Shown here in pieces: positions 1 through 9,930 of a stretch of DNA of 64,000 nt. Below the pieces are notes generated by a model. That model was not told the DNA's origin and ran no database searches. It was given only the letters and a program-made list of their open reading frames with translations. Where the stretch lies: contig NW_026947704.1 of assembly GCF_034190915.1 (NCBI RefSeq), forward strand, positions 186,001 to 250,000. The letters are read 5' to 3'. This DNA is from Cavia porcellus. Taxonomy: Eukaryota; Chordata; Mammalia; Rodentia; Caviidae. The translations under genes and the position numbers were made by a program. Each line of letters starts with the position of its first letter. Position 1 is the first letter of the stretch.

Positions 1-379
1 TGCTACTGTCGCACAGAATGGAACAGAGTCTAATCAGTCAAAACAAGATCTTGGGAGTATTACAGGACTTCAAAACAAGTTAATAGGAGATCAAAAAGAG
101 TTACTACTATATATCCTAATTTTTTAAGTTTTTCCCTTAATTAAAATAAACATAAGAAATAGCTAAATAATTTTTTTAAAGAATAGTAGTTACCATAGTG
201 TCTGTCTTTTTCCTTAAAATATTTGGATAAAACTTCATATACTATAGCTTCAAATATTTCCATATCAAAAAGCCCAGAGTAAAGCCTTTCTAATTAATAA
301 GTGAAAATTTTATAAGGCTTCAAGGCCACATAATGGGGAATCATGATTATCACATATTTTTATATATTTGAATCATTAC
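1..379 (-). other. L1 3' UTR or left flank, AT-rich
   Basis: This is the sequence downstream of the ORF2 stop on the minus strand. It is AT-rich and has no reading frame I would support. Mammalian L1 3' UTRs often carry a purine tract and a poly-A signal. I see no minus-strand AATAAA (TTTATT on plus) and no long homopolymer, so the boundary between 3' UTR and host flank cannot be placed. It is not satellite sequence, so the satellite is seen on only one side of the L1. Confidence 0.5.
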
Positions 380-3300
380 TTACATTAGGGAAACTATTCG
401 GTATTCATACATGCGAGATTGATTTATTTCACTTATGAGTATGGTCTCAAGCTGCGCCCATTTATTGATAAATATCTCAATGCAATCCTTCTTTATAGCT
501 GAATAATACTCCATTGTATAGAAATACCACAACTTTTTTATCCATTCCTCAGTTGATGGACACTTGGGTTGTTTCCAAGATCTGGCGATTACAAATTGTG
601 CTGCTATAAACATAGGTGCACATATATCCCTGTGGTATGATGCTTTCAGTTCTTCTGGGAATATGCCTAGAAGTGGAATAGCTGGAATAAATGGGATTTC
701 CAATCCCAACTTTTTGAGAAACCTCCAGACAGATCTCCACAAAGGCTGTACCAGTCTACACTCCCACCAACAGTGCAGGAGAGTTCCTTTTTCCCCACAG
801 CCTCTCCAGCATTTGTTGTTGTTGGTTTTCTTGATCCTGGCCATTCTTTCAGGAGTGAGATGGTATCTCAGTGTGGTTTTAATTTGCATTTCTCTAATGG
901 CCAATGATGATGAGCATTTTTTCATGTATTTATTTGCCATTTGCATTTCTTCATCTGAGAATTGCGTATTCATCTCAGATGCCCATTTTTGGATTGGATC
1001 TTTGAATTTTGAAGGTCTGAGTTTTTTTAATTCTTTATATGTTTTAGACAAGAGGCCCTTGTCTGAGAGAGAGTTCACTAAAATCTTTTCCCAGTTTGTG
1101 GGTTTTCTTTTCACTATGCTGGAGATTTCTTTTGACATGCAAAAACTTTTTAATAAGAAGAGGTCCCAGTTATTGATTCTGGGAAGTATTTCCCGTGCAG
1201 TTTGAGTCCTATTCATGAATTCTCTACCTACTCCTATGCCTCCAAGGTTTCTACCCAATTTGTCTTCCAATAGATTTAGCGTTTCTGTTTTAATATTCAG
1301 ATCTTTGACCCATTTAGATTTTAATTTAGTACATGGTGATAGACATGGGTCTAGCTTTAGTTTTCGGCAAATGGGGAGCCAGTTTTTCCAGCACCATTTA
1401 TTAAAGAGACTGTCGTTCTTCCAGTGAACCTGCTTGGCTCCTTTATCGAAGATAAGGTGGTTGAGTGTGTTTGTAGTTGTGGTTGTATCTTCTAATCTAT
1501 TCCATTGATCTTCAGCTCTGTTTTGATTCCAATACCATGTTGATTTTACTACTGTTGCTTTGTAGTATAATTTCAAGTCAGGGATTGTGATGCCTCCTGC
1601 TTTGTCTTTGCTGCTTAGAATTGCTTTTGCGATTCTAGGTCTCTTCTGGTTCCAGATGAAATTTAGGAGTGATTTCTCTAGATCTATAAGGTATGTTGAT
1701 GGTATTTCTATTGGGATTGCATTGAATCTGTATAAGAGTTTTGGGAGAATGGCCATCTTCACAATGTTTGTTCTTCCTATCCATGAGCAAGGGATGTCTT
1801 TCCATTTTCTGAGATCATCTTCAATTTCCTTTTTCAGTGTAATATAGTTTTCACTGTATAAGTCTTTCACTTCTTTTGTAAGAGTAATTCCTAAATATTT
1901 CATTTTTTTGCTTGCTAATGTGAATAGACCAGTTTCCCTTATTTCCCTCTCTGTGGTTTTGTTGTTTGTGTATAGGAATGCTATTGATTTCTGAGTATTG
2001 ATTTTGTATCCAGCCACATTACTGAATTTATTTATTGTATCTAAGAGTCTTTCAATGGAGCTTAGGGGGTCTTCTATGTAGAGTATCATGTCATCTGCAA
2101 ACAATGACAACTTAACTTCTTCTTTTCCTATCTTTACCCCTTTTATTTCTCTTTCTTGCCTAATTGCTCTGGCTAGTACTTCCAGTACTATATTAAATAG
2201 GAGTGGTGATAAAGGACATCCTTGTCTTGTGCCTGATTTTAAAGTAAAGGCTTTCAATTTTTGGCCATTTAGTATGATGCTGGCTGTTGGTTTGTCATAA
2301 ATGGCCTTTATTATATTGAGGTAAAGACCATCTATTCCAATTTTCTGTAGAGTTTTTATCATGAATAAATGTTGGACCTTATCGAAGGCTTTTTCTGCAT
2401 CTATAGAAATGATCATGTGATTCTTATTTTTGGCTTTATTGATATGGTGAATTACATTTATTGATTTGCGTATGTTGAACCATCCTTGCATTCCTGGGAT
2501 GAATCCCACTTGGTCATGGTGTATAATCTTCTTGATGATTTGCTGGATCCTATTTGCCAATATTTTATTGAGGATTTTTGCATCTGTGTTCATTAGGGAG
2601 ATCGGTCTATAGTTCTCTTTTTTAGTTGGGTCTTTCTCAGGTTTTGGTACTAGAGTGATATTTGCTTCCAGGAATGACTTAGGCAGGATTGCTTCCCTTT
2701 CAATTTCATTGAATAGTTTGAGGAGTGTCGGCATTAGGTCTTCTTTGTATTTCTTGTAGAATTCTGCAGTGAATCCATCTGGGCCTGGGCTCTTCTTGGT
2801 GGGTAAGGACTTAATTACATTTTCAATTTCAGTAACCGAGATTGGGTTATTCAACAGTTTTACATCCTCTTGATCTAGCTTTGGCACTTCATATGCTTCT
2901 AAGAAACTGTCTATTTCTTCTGTGTTATCAAACTTTTGAGAGTAGAGGTTTTCAAAATAGGTGTTGATGATCTTCTGTATTTCTATTGGGTCTGTAGTGA
3001 CTTCTCCTTTTTCATTTCTTATTGCATGAATTTGAGCTTTTTCTTCCCTTTTTTTAATAAGGTTGGCTAGGGGCTTATCGATTTTATTTATTCTTTCAAA
3101 GAACCAACTCTTTGATTTGTTGATCCTTTGGATTGTTTTCTTAGTCTCTATTGCATTGATTTCTGCTCTGATTTTTATAATTTCCTCTCTTCTTTTGGCT
3201 TTGGGCTTGACTTGCTCTTCCTTTTCTAGCTGTTTGAGGTGTAGCATCAAGTTATTTATTTGTATTCGTTCTGTTTTCCTGATGTGGGAACTCAGTGCAA

Positions 3301-4219
3301 TAAATTTTCCTCTCAGAACGGCTTTCATTGTATCCCACAGATTCCGGTAAGTTGTATCTGCATTTTCATTTTCTTTTAGGTATTGTTTGATTTCTTCTTT
3401 AATTTCTTCTGTGACCCACTGATTACTCAAGAGTGTGTTATTCAGTTTCCATGTGTTTGTGGGATTTTTGCGGTATCTTTTATCATTAATTTCTAATTTC
3501 AGAGCGCTGTGATCCGATAACATGCAAGGGATGATTTCAGCTCTTTTGCACTTGTTTAAATATGTTTTATGAGCTAATATATGGTCTATTTTAGAAAATG
3601 ATCCATGTACTGCTGAGAAGAATGTGTATTCTGATGTTGTTGGGTGGAACATTCTGTATATGTCTATCAAACCCATTTGTTCACAGGTATGATTCAGTTC
3701 TGTTATTTCTTTACTCATTTTCTGTCTGGTCGATCTGTCCCTTGGTGTCAATGGCGTATTAAGGTCTCCCGTTACAATTGTGTTACTGATAATTTGAGTT
3801 TTCATTTCTGTTAATAATTGTTTTATATAACTGGGCGCTCTGGAGTTTGGTGCGTATATATTTAAGATAGTTATCTCTTCCTCTTGGAGTTTTCCCCTTA
3901 CGAGTATGTAGTGACCTTCTTTGTCCTTTATGGTCATTGTTGGTTTAAAGTTCACGTTGTCTGCAAACAGAATGGCTACTCCTGCCTTTTTTTGGATTCC
4001 TGCTGCATGAAGAATTGTTTTCCATCCTTTGACTTTCAGTCTGTGAGTATCCTTCTGGGTTAGATGGGTTTCCTGTAAACAGCATATGGTTGGATTTTGT
4101 TTCTTGATCCATTCTGCTAGTCTGTTTCTTTTGATTGGTGCATTGAGACCATTTACATTAATGGTTATTACTGTTAAATGTTGTTTAATTGTAGGATTCT
4201 TATCTCTCTGCTGTTGCAT
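380..4219 (-). CDS. ORF2: L1 ORF2p: endonuclease and reverse transcriptase
   Basis: A 1279-residue protein, close to the 1275 of human L1 ORF2p. It nicks target DNA and primes reverse transcription from the nick. An APE-like endonuclease spans about residues 14-245: N21/N23 in NVNGLN, E50 in LQETHL, Y122 in IYAPN, D152 and N154 in GDLNTP, D236/H237 in SDHSAL. A linker leads to the reverse transcriptase (about 465-780), with KKSPGPDGF near 475-483, D607 in [20 protein letters not shown] near 664-674, and catalytic FADD at 707-710. A C-terminal Cys/His motif uses C1137, C1141, H1149 and C1154. The known human catalytic positions fall seven residues earlier, consistent with a slightly longer N-terminus. 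The start is the ATG at 4217-4219, 19 bp after the ORF1 stop; the stop is TAA. No inactivating lesion is seen. Translation of such second ORFs is known to be inefficient reinitiation. Confidence 0.97.
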   Translation of the reverse strand: MQQQRDKNPTIKQHLTVITINVNGLNAPIKRNRLAEWIKKQNPTICCLQETHLTQKDTHRLKVKGWKTILHAAGIQKKAGVAILFADNVNFKPTMTIKDKEGHYILVRGKLQEEEITILNIYAPNSRAPSYIKQLLTEMKTQIISNTIVTGDLNTPLTPRDRSTRQKMSKEITELNHTCEQMGLIDIYRMFHPTTSEYTFFSAVHGSFSKIDHILAHKTYLNKCKRAEIIPCMLSDHSALKLEINDKRYRKNPTNTWKLNNTLLSNQWVTEEIKEEIKQYLKENENADTTYRNLWDTMKAVLRGKFIALSSHIRKTERIQINNLMLHLKQLEKEEQVKPKAKRREEIIKIRAEINAIETKKTIQRINKSKSWFFERINKIDKPLANLIKKREEKAQIHAIRNEKGEVTTDPIEIQKIINTYFENLYSQKFDNTEEIDSFLEAYEVPKLDQEDVKLLNNPISVTEIENVIKSLPTKKSPGPDGFTAEFYKKYKEDLMPTLLKLFNEIEREAILPKSFLEANITLVPKPEKDPTKKENYRPISLMNTDAKILNKILANRIQQIIKKIIHHDQVGFIPGMQGWFNIRKSINVIHHINKAKNKNHMIISIDAEKAFDKVQHLFMIKTLQKIGIDGLYLNIIKAIYDKPTASIILNGQKLKAFTLKSGTRQGCPLSPLLFNIVLEVLARAIRQEREIKGVKIGKEEVKLSLFADDMILYIEDPLSSIERLLDTINKFSNVAGYKINTQKSIAFLYTNNKTTEREIRETGLFTLASKKMKYLGITLTKEVKDLYSENYITLKKEIEDDLRKWKDIPCSWIGRTNIVKMAILPKLLYRFNAIPIEIPSTYLIDLEKSLLNFIWNQKRPRIAKAILSSKDKAGGITIPDLKLYYKATVVKSTWYWNQNRAEDQWNRLEDTTTTTNTLNHLIFDKGAKQVHWKNDSLFNKWCWKNWLPICRKLKLDPCLSPCTKLKSKWVKDLNIKTETLNLLEDKLGRNLGGIGVGREFMNRTQTAREILPRINNWDLFLLKSFCMSKEISSIVKRKPTNWEKILVNSLSDKGLLSKTYKELKKLRPSKFKDPIQKWASEMNTQFSDEEMQMANKYMKKCSSSLAIREMQIKTTLRYHLTPERMARIKKTNNNKCWRGCGEKGTLLHCWWECRLVQPLWRSVWRFLKKLGLEIPFIPAIPLLGIFPEELKASYHRDICAPMFIAAQFVIARSWKQPKCPSTEEWIKKLWYFYTMEYYSAIKKDCIEIFINKWAQLETILISEINQSRMYEYRIVSLM

Positions 4220-4238
4220 CTTTATCTTTCTGTTCTGT
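4220..4238 (-). other. Inter-ORF spacer of L1
   Basis: Nineteen bases separate the ORF1 TAA from the ORF2 ATG, with the two ORFs not overlapping. A short spacer like this is usual in mammalian L1 and fits termination-reinitiation on one bicistronic RNA. No separate promoter is visible in it. Confidence 0.8.
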
Positions 4239-5291
4239 TTAATTATTTGCTTTGCTTAGTGGTTTTTTCCTTTGTGTATCTAAACTGTCTTTCAATATTT
4301 TTTGCAGGGTTGGTTTGGTGTTCATGAAGTTCTTCAGCTGTTCTTTGTCATGGAAGTTTCGTATTTCACCATCTATTTTAAATGATAGTGTTGCAGGATA
4401 TATCAGTCTAGGTTGGAAATCATTTTGCTTTAGGATCTGGAATACTTCACTCCATGCTCTTCTTGACTTTATTGTTTGTGCTGAGAAGTCTGCTGTGATT
4501 CTGATAGGTTTTCCTTTATAAGTGATCTGTCTTTTCTCTCTGACAGCTTTTAATAATCTATTCTTGTGTTGGATTTCTGGGATGGTGATTATTATATGTC
4601 TGGGTGTAGTTTTATTTTGGTTATGACTATTTGGAGTTCTATATGCTTCACTGATCCTGATGTCAGTTTCTGATCTCATGCTTGGGAAGTTTTCAGCTAT
4701 TGCTTCTCTAAATATCCTCTTGATATCCTTTATGTTGTCTCCTTCTTTTTCATTAATCCCTATCATTCTTATGTTATTCTTCTTTGCATCATCTTGCAGT
4801 TGTTGAATTGTTATTTCCTGATTCCTTGTTATTTTTAAAAGATCTTTCCTTTCCTGTTCACTTGCTGCAATCCTGTCTTCAAGGTCTGAAATTCTGTCTT
4901 CACTTTCATTAAGGCGGTTTTTACAACTTTCAGTGGAGTTTTTTATTTCCTGTATATCTCTGTGCATCTGCATTATGTATTCTGTTTGTTTCTTATATTG
5001 CTCGTCTAGGGATTCTATCTTTTTGTTTAATTCCTCCAATTTTTTATCTGTGTTTTCTTTAGATATATTTAGAATCTCTTTCATTTCTTTTATCATTTCT
5101 TCTTTTATCTGAGAAATTATTTCGAGTTTGAATTTCTTTAAAGCTTCCTGGAGTTGCTTGTCAACTTCAGTAGCTATTGTGTCTAATATATGAGGAGGAT
5201 GGGATATATTTTCTTCTAAATACACTTCTCCTAGGGTTTCCTGAGTTGGGCTGGAGGTTTGAGGTTGTAATTTGGTCTTTCGTTTTGTCAT
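4239..5291 (-). CDS. ORF1: L1 ORF1p: trimeric RNA-binding chaperone
   Basis: A 350-residue protein, slightly longer than human ORF1p (338). In the L1 family this protein coats the L1 RNA in cis as a trimer and acts as a nucleic-acid chaperone. A short basic, disordered start (MTKRKTK) is followed by a long Lys/Glu-rich coiled coil at about residues 40-165. An RRM-like domain begins near residue 168 ([10 protein letters not shown] at 172-181) and a C-terminal domain covers about 265-330 ([16 protein letters not shown], then YPATLSF and the F/L-rich end). The last 20 residues are lysine-rich. The start ATG at 5289-5291 has A at -3, a favourable context; the stop is TAA. No disruption is seen. 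It lies directly downstream of the 5' UTR and 19 bp upstream of ORF2 on the same transcript. Confidence 0.96.
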   Translation of the reverse strand: MTKRKTKLQPQTSSPTQETLGEVYLEENISHPPHILDTIATEVDKQLQEALKKFKLEIISQIKEEMIKEMKEILNISKENTDKKLEELNKKIESLDEQYKKQTEYIMQMHRDIQEIKNSTESCKNRLNESEDRISDLEDRIAASEQERKDLLKITRNQEITIQQLQDDAKKNNIRMIGINEKEGDNIKDIKRIFREAIAENFPSMRSETDIRISEAYRTPNSHNQNKTTPRHIIITIPEIQHKNRLLKAVREKRQITYKGKPIRITADFSAQTIKSRRAWSEVFQILKQNDFQPRLIYPATLSFKIDGEIRNFHDKEQLKNFMNTKPTLQKILKDSLDTQRKKPLSKANN

Positions 5292-5559
5292 TTTCCTATA
5301 TTTCTGTGTTTCAAGTGTTATTTGAAAGCCTCCTCAGGATCTGTTGAAAATCCCCTTCTATGTTTGCAGCTACTGAGACTCTGGCACCCCTCTACCCCAG
5401 GCCATTGGGCCTGCAGAACCAATGGCCCTTCTCTGCTTGATCAGAACTCCACGGTTCCAGACAAGCTGGGCCTCAGGGACACTGTGCACCCACCTGCCCC
5501 TTGGTAGATCCACAGCTCTTGGATCGCAGCCGGGTTAGGGTACTCACCACAGACCGCAG
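5292..5559 (-). promoter_or_regulatory. L1 5' UTR, non-repeated part
   Basis: About 270 bp of mixed composition between the ORF1 start and the promoter monomers. It is not repeated elsewhere in the window. In L1s with monomeric promoters this position is the transcribed tether between monomers and ORF1. Short frames on either strand here are not supported. The far end grades into a degenerate monomer, so the boundary is approximate. Confidence 0.75.
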
Positions 5560-6629
5560 TGCCTCAGGAGCCTGTGATCCCTCCCTGCTGGCAGAGATAT
5601 CCACAAACCTCCAGACAAAGGAAGGGCCTCCTGCGGGCACTCCGGATCTACCCCGCTCCTCCTCTGCACGCAGATGGCTATGCGCGGCTGGGCTCAGGCC
5701 GAGGTGCCTCAGGAACCCGGGACCCCTCCTCCTCCAGACAAAGGAAGGGGCCTCTGCAGGCGGCTCCGGGTCCGCGCAGCTCCTCCTCCGCACACCGACG
5801 GCCAGGCGCGGCTGGGTACGGGCCGAGGTGCCCCAGGAACCCGGGACCCCTCCTCCTCCAGACAAAGGACGGGGCCTCTGCAGGCGGCTCCGGGTCCGCG
5901 CAGCTCCTCCTCCGCACACCGACGGCCAGGCGCTGCTGGGTACGGGCCGAGGTGCCCCAGGAACCCGGGACCCCTCCTCCTCCAGACAAAGGACGGGGCC
6001 TCTGCAGGCGGCTCCGGGTCCGCGCAGCTCCTCCTCCGCTCACCGAAGGCCAGGCGCGGCTGGGTACGGGCCGAGGTGCCCCAGGAACCCGGGACCCCTC
6101 CTCCTCCAGACAAAGGACGGGGCCTCTGCAGGCGGCTCCGGGTCCGCGCAGCTCCTCCTCCGCTCACCGACGGCCAGGCGCTGCTGGGTACGGGCCGAGG
6201 TGCCCCGGAACCCGGGACCCTTCCTCCTCCAGACAAAGGACGGGGCCTCTGCAGGCGGCTCCGGGTCCGCGCAGCTCCTCCTCCGCTCACCGAAGGCCAG
6301 GCGCGGCTGGGTACGGGCCGAGGTGCCCCAGGAACCCGGGACCCCTCCTCCTCCAGACAAAGGACGGGGCCTCTGCAGGCGGCTCCGGGTCCGTGCAGCT
6401 CCTCCTCCGCACACCGACGGCCAGGCGCTGCTGGGTACGGGCCGAGGTGCCCCAGGAACCCGGGACCCCTCCTCCTCCAGACAAAGGACGGGGCCTCTGC
6501 AGGCGGCTCCGGGTCCGCGCAGCTCCTCCTCCGCTCACCGAAGGCCAGGCGCGGCTGGGTACGGGCCGAGGTGCCCCAGGAACCCGGGACCCCTCCTCCT
6601 CCAGACAAAGGACGGGGCCTCTGCCCGGG
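5560..6629 (-). promoter_or_regulatory. L1 monomer promoter: about eight 124-bp tandem repeats
   Basis: GC- and CpG-rich tandem repeats. Using the word GCTGGG as a landmark, units begin at 5687, 5811, 5935, 6059, 6183, 6306, 6430 and 6554, so the period is 124 bp (123 once, where one base is missing near 6205). A degenerate unit lies before 5687, and the last unit is cut off at about 6624. From 5811 on, units alternate between GCGCGGCTGGG and GCGCTGCTGGG, a two-unit register. Tandem monomers upstream of ORF1 are the known promoter type of mouse L1; here the monomer is shorter and unrelated as far as I can tell. Transcription would run leftward. Frames stay open in all three plus-strand phases because the monomer lacks stops; I do not read these as proteins. 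Confidence 0.85.
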
Positions 6630-6640
6630 TGTGTGTTACA
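6620..6640. other. Junction of L1 5' end and satellite
   Basis: The last L1 monomer runs normally to GGGGCCTCTGC (ending at 6624), then reads CCGGGT and passes directly into satellite GTGTGTTACATT. A full monomer would have AGGCGGCT between CTCTGC and CCGGGT, so either eight bases are deleted or CCGGGT is chance. GGGT is common to the monomer (CCGGGTCC) and the satellite (TGGGTGTG), that is, short microhomology at the join. No duplicated target site is visible. Confidence 0.7.
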
Positions 6641-7330
6641 TTACATTCACTAGTAGGAGTGAGAAAAACATCACGGGGTGGTGCGCATTGTATGGGTGTG
6701 TGTTACATTACATTCACTATTAGGAGTGAGAAAAACTTCACGGGGTGGTGCGCATTGAATGGGTGTGTGTTACATTACATTCACTAGTAGGAGTGAGAAA
6801 AACATCACGGGGTGGTGCGCATTGTATGGGTGTGTGTTACATTACATTCACTAGTAGCAGTGAGAAAAACATCACGGGGTGGTGCGCATTGTATGGGTGT
6901 GTGTTACATTACATTCACTAGTAGGAGTGAGAAAAACATCACGGGGTGGTGCGCATTGTATGGGTGTGTGTTACATTACATTCACTAGTAGGAGTGAGAA
7001 AAACATCACGGCGTGGTGCGCATTGTATGGGTGTGTGTTACATTACATTCATTACTAGCAGTGAGAAAAACATCACGGGGTGGTGCGCACTGTATGGGTG
7101 TGTGTTACATTACATTCACTAGTAGGAGTGAGAAAAACATCACGGGGTGGTGCGCATTGTATGGGTGTGTGTTACGTTACATTCACTAGTAGGAGTGAGA
7201 AAAACATCACCGGGTGGTGCGCATTGTATGGGTGTGTGTTACGTTACATTCACTAGTAGGAGTGAGAAAAACATCACGGGGTGGTGCGCATTGTATGGGT
7301 GTGTGTTACGTTACATTCACTAGTAGGAGT
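6641..7330 (+). repeat. Satellite cassette A, copy 1 (about 10 units)
   Basis: This block carries a chain of rare variants in fixed order: ACTATTAGG with AAACTTCACGG and GAATGGGTG (6715), CACGGCGTGG (7007), ATTACTAGCAG (7051), CACCGGGTGG, and three TTACGTTAC units. The same chain recurs 5622 bp further on (12263-12952) and again 2544 bp after that (14807-15496). Confidence 0.85.
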
Positions 7331-8349
7331 GAGAAAAACATCACGGGGTGGTGCGCATTGTATGGGTGTGTGTTACATTACATTCACTAGTAGGAGTGAG
7401 AAAAACATCACGGGGGGGTGCGCATTGTATGGGTGTGTGTTACATTAGATTCACTAGTAGGAGTGAGAAAAACATCACGGGGTGGTGCGCATTGTGTGGG
7501 TGTGTCTTACATTAGATTCACTAGTAGCAGTGAGAAAAACATCACGGGGTGGTGCGCATTGTGTGGGTGTGTGTTACGTTACATTCACCAGTGGGAGTGA
7601 GAAAAACATCAAGGGGTGGTGCGCATTGTATGGGTGTGTGTTACATTACATTCACTAGTGGGAATGAGAAAAACATCACGGGGTGGTGCGCATTGTATGG
7701 GTGTGTGTTACATTAGATTCACTAGTGGGAGTGAGAAAAACATCACGGGGTGGTGCGCATTGTATGGGTGTGTGTTACATTACATTCACTAGTGGGAGTG
7801 AGAAAAACATCACGGGGTGGTGCGCATTGTATGGGTGTGTGTTACATTAGATTCACTAGTGGGAGTGAGAAAAACATCACGGGGTGGTGCGCATTGTATG
7901 GGTGTGTGTTACATTAGATTCACTAGTAGGAGTGAGAAAAACATCACGGGGAGGTGCGCATTGTATTGGTGTGTGTTACATTAGATTCACTAGTAGGAGT
8001 GAGAAAAACATCGCGGGGAGGTGCGCATTGTATGGGTGTGTGTTACATTAGATTCACTAGTAGGAGTGAGAAAAACATCACGGGCTGGTGCGCATTGTAT
8101 GGGTGTGTGTTACATTAGATTCACTAGTAGGAGTGAGAAAAACATCACGGGGTGGTGCGCATTGTATGGGTGTGTGTTACATTAGATTCACTAGTAGGAG
8201 TGAGAAAAACATCACGGGGTGGTGCGCATTGTATGGGTGTGTGTTACATTAGATTCACTAGTAGGAGTGAGAAAAACATCACGGGGTGGTGCGCATTGTA
8301 TGGGTGTGTGTTACATTACATACACTAGTAGGAGTGAGAAAAACATCAC

Positions 8350-9930
8350 GGGGTGGTGCGCATTGTATGGGTGTGTGTTACATTACATTCACTAGTAGGA
8401 GTGAGAAAAACATCACGGGGTGGTGCGCATTGTATGGGTGTGTGTTACATTACATTCACTAGTAGGAGTGAGAAAAACATCACGGGGTGGTGCGCATTGT
8501 ATGGGTGTGTTACATTACATTCACTAGTGGGAGTGAAAAAAACATCACGGGGTGGTGCGCATTGTGTGGGTGTGTGTTACATTACATTCACTAGTGGGAG
8601 TGAGAAAAACATCACGGGGTGGTGCGCATTGTGTGGGTGTGTGTTACATTACATTCACTAGTGGGAGTGAGAAAAACATCACGGGGTGGTGCGCATTGTG
8701 TGGGTGTGTGTTACATTACATTCACTAGTGGGAGTGAGAAAAACATCACGGGGTGGTGCGCATTGTGTGGGTGTGTGTTACATTACATTCACTAGTGGGA
8801 GTGAGAAAAACATCACGGGGTGGTGCGCATTGTGTGGGTGTGTGTTACATTACATTCACTAGTGGGAGTGAGAAAAACATCACGGGGTGGTGCGCATTGT
8901 GTGGGTGTGTGTTACATTACATTCACTAGTGGGAGTGAGAAAAACATCACGGGGTGGTGCGCATTGTGTGGGTGTGTGTTACATTACATTCACTAGTAGG
9001 AGTGAGAAAAACATCACGGGGTGGTGCGCATTGTATGGGTGTGTGTTACATTACATTCACTAGTGGGAGTGAGAAAAACATCACGGGGTGGTGCGCATTG
9101 TGTGGGTGTGTGTTACATTACATTCACTAGTGGGAGTGAGAAAAACATCACGGGGTGGTGCGCATTGTATGGGTGTGTGTTACATTACATTCACTAGTAG
9201 GAGTGAGAAAAACATCACGGGGTGGTGCGCATTGTATGGGTGTGTTACATTACATTCACTAGTAGGAGTGAAAAAAACATCACGGGGTGGTGCGCATTGT
9301 GTGGGTGTGTGTTACATTACATTCACTAGTGGGAGTGAGAAAAACATCACGGGGTGGTGCGCATTGTATGGGTGTGTGTTACATTACATTCACTAGTGGG
9401 AGTGAGAAAAACATCACGGGGTGGTGCGCATTGTGTGGGTGTGTGTTACATTACATTCACTAGTGGGAGTGAGAAAAACATCACGGGGTGGTGCGCATTG
9501 TGTGGGTGTGTGTTACATTACATTCACTAGTAGGAGTGAGAAAAACATCACGGGGTGGTGCGCATTGTATGGGTGTGTGTTACATTACATTCACTAGTGG
9601 GAGTGAGAAAAACATCACGGGGTGGTGCGCATTGTGTGGGTGTGTGTTACATTACATTCACTAGTGGGAGTGAGAAAAACATCACGGGGTGGTGCGCATT
9701 GTATGGGTGTGTGTTACATTACATTCACTAGTAGGAGTGAGAAAAACATCACGGGGTGGTGCGCATTGTATGGGTGTGTTACATTACATTCACTAGTAGG
9801 AGTGAGAAAAACATCACGGGGTGGTGCGCATTGTGTGGGTGTGTGTTACATTACATTCACTAGTGGGAGTGAGAAAAACATCACGGGGTGGTGCGCATTG
9901 TGTGGGTGTGTGTTACATTACATTCACTAG
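8350..9930 (+). repeat. Satellite stretch of GTGTGGG/AGTGGG units with repeated 65-bp variants
   Basis: Three copies of a five-unit group, each including one 65-bp unit that lacks one GT in the GTGTGTG tract, begin at 8353, 9088 and 9622 (offsets 735 and 534 bp). Between about 8570 and 8990 consecutive units are identical or nearly so, which suggests a very recent local expansion. Confidence 0.8.

Larger units (their letters stand above)
1..6629 (-). mobile_element. L1: Full-length LINE-1 (L1) retrotransposon, both ORFs open
   Basis: Read on the minus strand, this stretch has the canonical mammalian L1 order: GC-rich tandem-monomer promoter, short 5' UTR, ORF1, 19-bp spacer, ORF2, then AT-rich sequence. 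Neither ORF has a frameshift or premature stop, and key catalytic residues are present, which points to a recent insertion. The 5' end breaks off inside a promoter monomer at about 6624-6629 and abuts the satellite directly. The 3' end is uncertain: no poly-A tail (poly-T on the plus strand) is seen in the first 379 bases, so the element may continue left of the window or its tail may be lost. No target-site duplication can be assigned because one end is missing. Confidence 0.95.

Noticed and set aside
564..4521. Plus-strand frames opposite ORF1 and ORF2 (for example 564-1205, 3063-3350, 4252-4521)
   Set aside because: Antisense shadows of the real L1 proteins; no recognisable domains.
6630..6700. 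Satellite derived from the L1 promoter monomer
   Set aside because: No similarity between the 67-bp and 124-bp units beyond a few bases of GGGT at the join.
5473..6787. Arg/Pro/Gly-rich frames on both strands over the 124-bp monomers, up to 428 residues
   Set aside because: All plus frames are open because the GC-rich monomer lacks stops; the longest starts at TTG. Treated as a composition effect.
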